64,000 nt of DNA from Galerina marginata (Eukaryota > Basidiomycota > Agaricomycetes > Agaricales > Galerinaceae): NCBI GenBank assembly GCA_023014335.1, contig JAECYW010000029.1, forward strand, positions 186,001 to 250,000, read 5' to 3'. Of the stretch, positions 57,262 to 64,000 are shown piece after piece. Position numbers and translations under genes: made by a program. A model generated the notes under the pieces. The model made no database searches and was not told the origin of the DNA. It saw nothing but the letters and a program-made list of their open reading frames with translations. The number at the start of each line of letters is the position of its first letter. Positions within the stretch are counted from its first letter, which is position 1.

Positions 57262-57804
57262 CACGGCGGGCAAACAAATGTCCAATTTGTCCTGTCCAAT
57301 TATGTGTCAGTCTTTTGTCCAGTAACTTGTCCAGTTTAAATACTGGTCACACTGTCACGGCAGAAATTTCGTTCCTCTCTCCCATTTTATTTACATGCAA
57401 GCTGATACATGTTTAGATCAATTAATTTTAAGTCTTCAATCTGCCTCAGTGTTATCTGGACATTGATAGATGTCTCATTCTTTTATTTGCAACAAGAAAT
57501 AAGTGTAAGTTACAGGCAAGTTACAGGGTAACCTGAAATTTCTCGGACAAATTCCAAGATCAACTCAAAACTACACCATATTCATTGGTACAATTATTGA
57601 ACTGAGAAATATAATGTCTATATAGCACTGAGACTATTTAAGAGAAATTAATACAAAGATGTATCAGCCTACATGTAAATGAAATTGGAGAGGACCGAAA
57701 TTTCGACCGTGACAACGTGACTTGTATTTAACTGGACAAGTTACTGGACAAAAGACTGACACATGATTGGACAGGACAAATTGGACATTTGTTTGCCCGC
57801 CGTG
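57262..57804. mobile_element. 543-bp foldback element (MITE-like) with TGA target duplications
   Basis: Termini are CACGGCGGGCAAACAAATGT at the left and its reverse complement at the right (ends GCCCGCCGTG). The inverted repeats continue, with substitutions, for about 150 bp per side (tgtccagtaacttgtccagt against actggacaagttactggaca). Flanks are TGA at 57259-57261 and 57805-57807. A 3-bp duplication and a CAC start fit CACTA/CMC-type elements. No transposase is encoded, so it is non-autonomous. It ends about 85 bp upstream of the next gene's ATG and may supply part of its promoter. Confidence 0.85.
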
Positions 57805-57888
57805 TGACCGGGTACCGATTACGTACAGAACCGAGATAAGATAAGACAGTTCCAGGGACACGTTGCCACTCAGCCTCAGACCCTCACC

Positions 57889-60043
57889 ATGGCACACTCA
57901 CACCAAAGCTCAAGCTATGGAGAAAACCATCCCTTACAATACCAACAGGGCAAGTCGAATGGCAGCTCTTCCATTTCCACTTGCCCCTCAGGCTATGGAT
58001 GGGCGAAGGGAATGCCCAGTACATCTCTGTCTGATTGTTCAGTAATCTCGTATGGTGGAACCCCGATACACACCGAGAATGGACATACCCTCATCATTGA
58101 GGAAACCAGGCGATTTATGGTCCATCTCGCGAATTATCTCAAATGTTTCGACTTTCTGCCAAGCTCGCACCGATGGTGCAGTTACCCATGGGCAGTACTT
58201 GCTCACAGCACAACTCATTTGATGAAACTAATCATCGTTGATTCCTCATTCGACGAGTCTTCTATCGAGTCTTCTATTACGGGCTTCGTTTGCAACGATG
58301 TGCCCGGACTCGTAGACACTATCAGGTTCTACAAGATGAATCTCCCAACATATGCTGACCTCGCCCAGGAAGATCCTACTTACAAGTCAATTATTGAAAG
58401 GAATAATGATCCTCCTGCGCAGATTGTGGCCACGATATTGACGGCTCGAAGTAGGATACTGGACTTGGCGAATATACTTTGTCCAACCAGGGTAAAGCCT
58501 TCGCCAAACCATTTTGGAAAGCGAAATGGCTGGCACGAATCGCAGCGAGGCGATGATGCTATACTCTGTCATCGACCAGGAAACAATCGACCAAACCTCC
58601 CTTTGATGATTATGCACACGGCATTTTACAAGTTTTACATCGGCCCGCCCTCATACTCCGATTCTGTATACGAGATGTGCCAAAGGGTTGCATACAACCT
58701 GAGCAAAACCCTTACCGATGCCTTAAATGAGGAACCTACACGGGCCGCAATGATTTTGCAAGACCTCACAACGATGTTTCCGAACGACAGTCAATTCCAA
58801 TGGTCGCTCGAAAAAGACCTCGACAACAAGGGCAGAATAGACCTCGTATACCGTAGGATTCTCCCAGAAAGTTACCACGGGAGGTTCGGCAGTGCAAAGA
58901 AAGTATTTTTCGGTACTAATATCTTAATAATCGAGATCAAGATAGAGGACAGCGATAACGGCGACGCCTTCATGCAGCTATGTCGCTACTTCGAGATTAT
59001 CATCAGAAATAGTCCAAGATTTTGCGAAACAGGTGCCCCTACATTCTTGATAACGATGTCTGGTATGAATTCTACATTTATCTACACGATCTTTGGATTT
59101 ATCCTCCATCAGGACCCAATGTCAAGTTCTGCGGTGGTTGGGCGGACCACTTTGACAGAATTTCCATTGATGTGTTCCAAAGCCATTTTGCGTGTCTGGA
59201 CCTCACGGGCTATCATGTGGAAATGCTTGCAAAGTCACTTTATTCCTTGAAGGTTGCTATAGATTACCTTCCTTCGTGAGCTACTGCGTTACCTGTCCAT
59301 TTCTTGTCTAATCTATCTTCAGGTGCCATATCCCTGCCAATAATGCTCCCTGCATTATTGCAGATATCCCCCATATCTTCAAAAGTTATCAACTATTTGA
59401 TACCGTGGGAACCTGTTCAGACCTTGAGATTCTCAACCGCTTGGATAAAGACCTACGCTTTTCCGTCTTCAAGGCTAAAGCCGGCGGCATTCCCAGCGGA
59501 GTACGTCCTGAGGAAGGAAATTGTGTCGCAAAGCTTGTATATGGTCATTATGGTCAGGACGTCCACAATGCACTCGCACCGGAGTTTGCACCCGAGTTAA
59601 TTGGTGTTTCCTCAAAGCCCGGGATCAACGCCATGGTCTTTATTATGGAATATTTGCCGCCTGTGGTTCCTGAGGGTCAAATAGGATGGTCCTCACTTTC
59701 CGACGTGTCTGACGTAGTATTATTCAATCGTATCGAAGATATTTGCATTGTCTTCGACCGGATCATCGAGCGGCTACAAACCCGCAAACTTGTCCATGGA
59801 GATTTACGTCCCAATAATCTCATGGTTAAGCTGGAAGAAGGACATGACCTTCCTTCGGTGGTGGAGATCAGGGTCATTGATTTTGAATGGGCGGGTACGG
59901 CCGGAACAGCACGCTATCCACTCACCCGCAATCCTGCCATTGAATATCCAGGCGAGGCAGGGGGTCTTATTGGGGTCGACGATGATAAGCACATGCTTTA
60001 CAAATGGGTTTCCCTACTTAAGAAAAAGATACTGAGCTTCTGA
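57889..60043 (+). CDS. PD-(D/E)XK nuclease-like domain fused to kinase-like domain
   Basis: I infer three exons: 57889-59062, 59113-59275 and 59323-60043, with GT..AG introns of 50 and 47 bp and phases that fit exactly, giving 685 residues from ATG 57889 (context ccatgg). Residues around 310-370 read GRIDLVYRR, then ILIIEIKIED, then GDAFMQLCRYFE: an Asp...E-x-K...Q arrangement typical of the restriction-endonuclease fold. The C-terminal 230 residues are kinase-like: CVAKLVY (Lys), LVHGDLRPNNLMV (HxD loop) and IRVIDFEWAG (Asp of DFG). This two-domain order is reported for Crinkler-type fungal proteins (Zhang, Aravind and colleagues); membership is inference. Intact, single copy here. Confidence 0.8.
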
Positions 60044-60719
60044 ACTTTTATCTTTTGCCTTTGACAAGTTATACACATTGTATGTTGTGCAGTTTCTGTA
60101 TTTTGTAATATGTATCACCTTGAGTAGCGCAGATAGACTTAACACAGCATTCTGATTGGTCGAAAGGCTGGCTCCGCTCGAAAACACTGCAGATGAACGT
60201 CCTATCGATTTGGAACTAGCTGTAATTATTCAGTAATACAGTACGGTGTAGATTTACGTTGTCAAATTACATCTTCTGTTGGGCTGACTCTCACTATAGT
60301 CTAACTATTAGACATACGTAACCTTTGTGGAAGTATTTTCCTCGCTGAAAACTATAGCCACACACACACGCTGCGCAGCTGCCAGACTTGGTTGGGTCAC
60401 GCCCGCTGGGGTCGGTGGCCACCCAACGTGGTTGCGACATTTACTCCAACTTTTCAGTGGGGGCCCGCCCCAGGACGTACGGAAGGGCAAAGGCGTTAAT
60501 GGACAATGTCATGACAGAGAGTTGGAAAAGTGAAACCCTAGTGAGTTCCGATGACCTCAAGGAATTCAAATTCGAATTGGTTTGACTGACTACGTTGCAT
60601 GGACGAGCGTAGCGTGTAACTGGCGACCAAACAAGCCAAACTGTCAGTTCACTGATGGAATTTTTTCGTTATTTCTTCCTCTGTTCATGTCAATTTTTGC
60701 TCGGACAGGTATGACGTTG
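60044..60719. other. Intergenic stretch
   Basis: The downstream region of the nuclease-kinase gene (AT-rich to about 60340) is followed by GC-rich DNA (60380-60480) with no recognisable protein. No clear element ends were seen. Confidence 0.4.
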
Positions 60720-61910
60720 TGGGTAGCACATGTTGGCGGCTTCGGCAGCGGCAGCACGCTATATGTTGGGAGTTCGAAATGAACGACGTTAAACCGGGTG
60801 CTTGGGCTAATGGCCATACGAGTGCAGTCCAAGTTTTGTTGCTAGCCAGGGTGAAGAGGTTCGAACGCCAATGGGTATTGCAGAAATCTAGAGTCCATAA
60901 AGTGTAGTCTGTCGAGATGAAGGGAAGGACCACAGCGACGTTTCCGTGCTAGCGATTCAACCGGCTCCATAGGTAGATCTACAGCAGCGTCTCAGCCTTG
61001 GTGGACTAAGCGTCGTTCTGGAAATGCCAGAATGAAGTCTGAGCTGCTCGCAATGGCAGTTCAACGACGAAGGCGCCACATATGACCACTTGATTCAGAG
61101 ACATTCAAAGCTTAGTTGAGTTTTGAAAAAAATGAATATAGAGCACTAACGATTTGGGCTTTGCAGACAAATCTCGCTGCGCAATTTGTTCAAAGTGGTC
61201 GTAGGGCCTGTTTGAAGATGAATAAGCGCACACTGAGAGGCACACAGTCCCTCAGACTTCCCGTTACACATCCCATATATAGGCGGACCCAAATTATTGT
61301 CCCTTACGCCGTAGGCCGACGACGTGGTAAGTGGGTTTTTTGCTAGCTCGCACCAAGGTGAAAGGAGCAGGCCCTTCAGCCAAACAGAGTTAAACATCAC
61401 GATTTGCATGTCAAGCTCAACCCTCAAGGCCTCAAGGCCTCAAGACCAGATCGGAGTCGTAGAATTAGCAGAGGAGTAGCGCGATCACCCGCTGCTCATT
61501 CCTCTGTCATCCAGGTTGTGCACGGTATCGCCACTGGGTTTTGCATCGGACTGGGCCAAATCGCTATCGCTGACACGCTGCTGTACTCCATTAGACTCGA
61601 TTCCGACTTCTTAGAGTTTTCTTACAATTTGAATGATGCTCGAGCGACTTGTGAAGCCCCGCTTCAGCTTCTCAAAATTCTTTGTGTAGGAAGTCAATTC
61701 GGACGCCGAGAAGTCTGCCCCCATCGAGCCTGGTGAACCAACTTAGTTATTCCGGAGCCCAAAGGCGCTGGTGGCTTTGGTGGACTGAAATCGCAGGGCT
61801 TTGCAGCAAGTACTACTACGTCGTCGACTCCGTATCTCTCATTTCTGCTGGACCAGGCTTGCGAGCCAAGTTCGGGGGACGTGATTCAAGGTCTAGACCT
61901 TGAGGAGCAG
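60720..61910. repeat. Inverted copy of arm mosaic 7030-8210
   Basis: Reverse orientation relative to the left arm (direct relative to the right). It has internal deletions: the segment encoding IWRKEWSRRADLEEELRR is missing near 61376, and the lead cassette is shortened. It keeps the readable hydrophobic cassette (61459-61736, GIATGFCIGLGQIAIADTLL) and a PG-x-P piece at 61725-61800. More diverged than the 51-kb copy. Confidence 0.75.
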
Positions 61911-61959
61911 TATTTGATTTATCAACATTCTCCCAAGACAAACCCTTCATAAAGGCCGC

Positions 61960-62425
61960 GTATCACTCACCGTATGACCATTATATTGTCAAGGTCGACA
62001 TCGACTCAGCGACGTCAACAGTCGAGGCGGAATGACTATCTTGATTTCATTGTTCGTCAGTACGCTGCCGGTAGCCAATGTGACGATTCTGCTCTTTCCA
62101 ACGGCCCGTGGAAGTCGCTGATGTTTGAGCTGGGCCGCGTGGACGACCCTGTGAGTCAACCCTTTCTTTTTCGCCTGCGAGAAAAAACTCATTTAACCCT
62201 TTTTTGCACCTCTCATCGTCCATTCCCTCTCATCCAGGATAACCTTGGCTGCTCATTTTTCCCCGCGAAACCTTCCCGCCCCTCAGAAACAGTGACCGCG
62301 CCCCAAGTTGTTGCAGCGCCGTCCTTGAATACGTTCTCGAACATCGACAACTGGGCCGAGCACGGGCAGCCTGGGCCTCCAGCTCCACGCTCCTCCTTTC
62401 CGTCGACATCTTCCCGATGAGCCAA
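61960..62425 (+). pseudogene. Unrecognised exon group, copy of 50510-51080
   Basis: Reads YIVKVDIDSATST (broken by TGA), then a stretch ending at a GTGAGT donor near 62150, then the Pro/Ser-rich part PSRPSETVTAPQVVAAPS and PRSSFPSTSSR. Compared with the 50.5-kb copy, the two have different frame breaks, so neither is obviously the parent. Confidence 0.35.
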
Positions 62426-62466
62426 TGCGACGAGTAGCAGCAGCGACGAGGAAGATTAAGCGAAGG

Positions 62467-62565
62467 TCGACCGTGGTATCAACATCCACCGTGCGCCAGA
62501 CCAAAAATTATTTACTCCCATTTTTGACGACGGTATTTTGATCGAGAACGGCGAGCTGATAGGGT
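62467..62565 (+). pseudogene. RPB1: RPB1 micro-fragment, copy E
   Basis: The plus strand reads [20 protein letters not shown] and [10 protein letters not shown], then switches to unrelated sequence. It corresponds to the start of the long exon in A-D ([20 protein letters not shown]). About 100 bp with sharp limits on both sides. It reads HR as in copy C and QKL where the others have PKS. Confidence 0.9.
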
Positions 62566-63211
62566 TCAAACGCTGGTTTCCTACATGAAGCCCCTCAGAC
62601 CGCAGCAGGAAAGCTAGAGTGCATTTCCAATACCCCTTTCTTCCACCATTGTGGATGGAAGCCGTTAGCACTCATTGTGCGGTCTTTGGGGTGCACTCTC
62701 TTGCAGTCGGTTATTCCTGAAGTGATTTCCTTCCGAACAAACCGCTCCTTGTTCTTTCCTAGGGTAACCTGTTTTCGAGACATAAAAACTGCCAGAAACG
62801 ATATAATTTCCTCCAACCTTCCAAGAGATTAGGGGAAAGAATTTTTTTGCCCGACCACGAGCTTGCTCCAAATTATTGTCGTTACAATTTCAAAGGAGCG
62901 CGTTGTACACTTTGGAGATTGATGCTTAATCGCTAACGCTGAGAGGCTGCTATGGAGCCGGTTGAATCGCCAGCACGGAAACGTTGCTGTGGTCCTTCCT
63001 GGATTTCTGCAATGCCCATTGCTGTTCGAAGCTCCTTACTTTGGCCAGCAACGGGTTGTTCGACTGCACTCGCATTAGCCCAAGAAAACGGTTTCCTCAC
63101 GCTACCAAGGCGCCTTCTACGTCGTCCTTCGAGTTCATTTTGAACCCCCCACACATCGCGTACTGTAGTTGCGGAAGCCACCGACATATGCGACCCCGAC
63201 CCCCGAACGTC
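62566..63211. repeat. Inverted copy of 45560-46210
   Basis: Carries the KEITSGITDCKRVHPKDRT reading on the minus strand (62595-62816) and, beyond it, the SMEPVESPARKRC... sequence shared with 45.6-45.8 kb. Interruptions by substitutions are modest. It ends at 63211, where WD40 sequence begins. Confidence 0.8.
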
Positions 63212-63535
63212 ACCAGTTTTCATGTTGTCGACGACGATGCTTCTCTCAAATTCATCCATGTCAATATTCCCACTGCTCAGCCTGTCAAATCGAGAGCACA
63301 AAGAAAACATACATACATCGCAGACTTGAGGGTTTTGGTATGCTTGAGAGCCGCTGTCTGGGCATCATGACAAGTGCTGTCATTTCGTCAGTACGTGTGC
63401 TATGACCAACCGTTTTGAATGCCCACATTTCACCACTTTCAAGAGCATATACTCGAGTACACGAGGATATCTTCGCCTCTGTTGATGAAGCGAGCAGATC
63501 GGGGAATCGCCTCGTTCAACTCTGCAGTCCACAAA
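63212..63535 (-). pseudogene. WD40 gene fragment, copy D
   Basis: Matches 54888-55200 of copy C: the exon region around MDEFERSIVVDNMKTGD, the preceding intron and the ESGEM exon. It is joined at 63212 in the middle of the GYDV segment (the reading goes NMKTGD then foreign sequence). A 10-bp insertion (ctcgagtaca near 63455) and other differences break it. Confidence 0.85.
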
Positions 63536-63734
63536 TACAATGTATTGTAGTCATAGGTGGCAAAGTCGTACCTTTTGCGACAAATAGATGAGTTCTATGC
63601 GTGAAATGTCGAAAGTAGACCATGCATCTGCAATAGTTGGGTTCTATTGGTGCTATAGTACAAATTGTAACATAGTAAGTACACTTGACAGCCCAAAGAT
63701 AGGTTTGTTGGGCGTAATAAAGACGTTAAATTTG

Positions 63735-64000
63735 CTAGACTTCCTGGCTAAATAACTCGCTGAGTCCATAATCGGAAATCTCATCCAAGCCATAAGCATC
63801 TGCTTCCCAGCCCTTTGCCTCAAGAGGTTGGAAGCTGCCGGTGAGTAGTTGTTGTCCGGGGTTCATCTCCAAAAATCTGCATTCAGTGAGGTTGTGCACG
63901 TACTGTAGAATGAACGGGTTGGTCATACCTTATTGGGCCGCGAATATACTTTCTCGACTCAGAAGCTACGAGCTCTCTTTCGCTCTCGTTACAAGGAGAG
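63735..64000 (-). CDS. Ankyrin-family gene, C-terminal exon (cut by right edge)
   Basis: Near-identical to 17826-18095: FLEMNPGQQLLTGSFQPLEA, then WEADAYGLDEISDYGLSELF, with a stop at 63735, preceded by the same intron and IRGPI-type exon end. Several coding differences from the first copy (DFGLSELFGQQI against DYGLSELFSQEV) show it is a distinct, older paralogue. The rest of the gene is outside the window. Confidence 0.75.

Noticed and set aside
1..64000. CRISPR array, rRNA cluster or telomere repeat
   Set aside because: There are no regularly spaced identical short repeats, no rRNA-like conserved blocks and no TTAGGG-type tandem runs in the window.

Overview
The window looks like nuclear DNA from a mushroom-forming basidiomycete (Agaricomycetes). 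The reasons are very short GT..AG introns (about 43-60 bp), protein families I know mainly from agaric genomes (a WD40 protein with a C-terminal membrane segment, a 'KIPKP-GEPGRP-GGY' protein, fungal kinase-like and ankyrin-family genes), and fragments of fungal housekeeping genes. There are no bacterial-type operons, and I saw no rRNA, tRNA or CRISPR features.

Layout. Positions 1-31533 form a giant inverted repeat. The left arm is 1-11254 and runs off the left edge; the right arm is 20280-31533; the unique spacer is 9.0 kb (11255-20279). Paired positions always sum to 31534, and I found only three arm differences, all transitions. The arms are a mosaic of a broken RPB1 copy, anonymous exon cassettes, a zinc-knuckle-like N-terminus, an ankyrin-family fragment and an apparently intact GEPGRP-family gene. 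The spacer holds an intact-looking WD40 gene, pseudogene fragments of midasin and clathrin heavy chain, a multi-exon kinase-like gene and a convergent ankyrin-family gene.

31.5-41.6 kb is a patchwork: a third RPB1 pseudogene (C), a direct copy of arm sequence (35.2-37.18 kb) with an abrupt chimeric junction, a 0.2-kb repeat pair and a probable Helitron 3' end near 39.58 kb. 41.6-56.13 kb repeats the GEPGRP-small ORF-WD40 block and contains a second inverted repeat (42638-44815 against 53960-56130, spacer about 9.1 kb). Its spacer holds the longest RPB1 pseudogene (D), fused at its N-terminal side to a fragment of acetyl-CoA carboxylase. 56.1-57.9 kb is gene-poor and includes a 543-bp foldback element with TGA target duplications. 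57.9-60.0 kb is an intact three-exon gene joining a PD-(D/E)XK nuclease-like domain to a kinase-like domain. 60.7-64.0 kb is another mosaic of rearranged copies, ending in a second ankyrin-family gene cut by the right edge.

Interpretation. A few apparently functional lineage-specific genes (three WD40 copies, two GEPGRP copies, a kinase-like gene, an ankyrin-family gene, a nuclease-kinase gene) sit in a field of captured and shuffled fragments of large essential genes (RPB1, ACC1, MDN1, CHC1). The fragments keep introns, so copying was at the DNA level. Adjacency comparisons suggest that the left arm/spacer junction at 11254 is ancestral and the right junction at 20280 is derived. Family names come from recalled motifs, not database searches.
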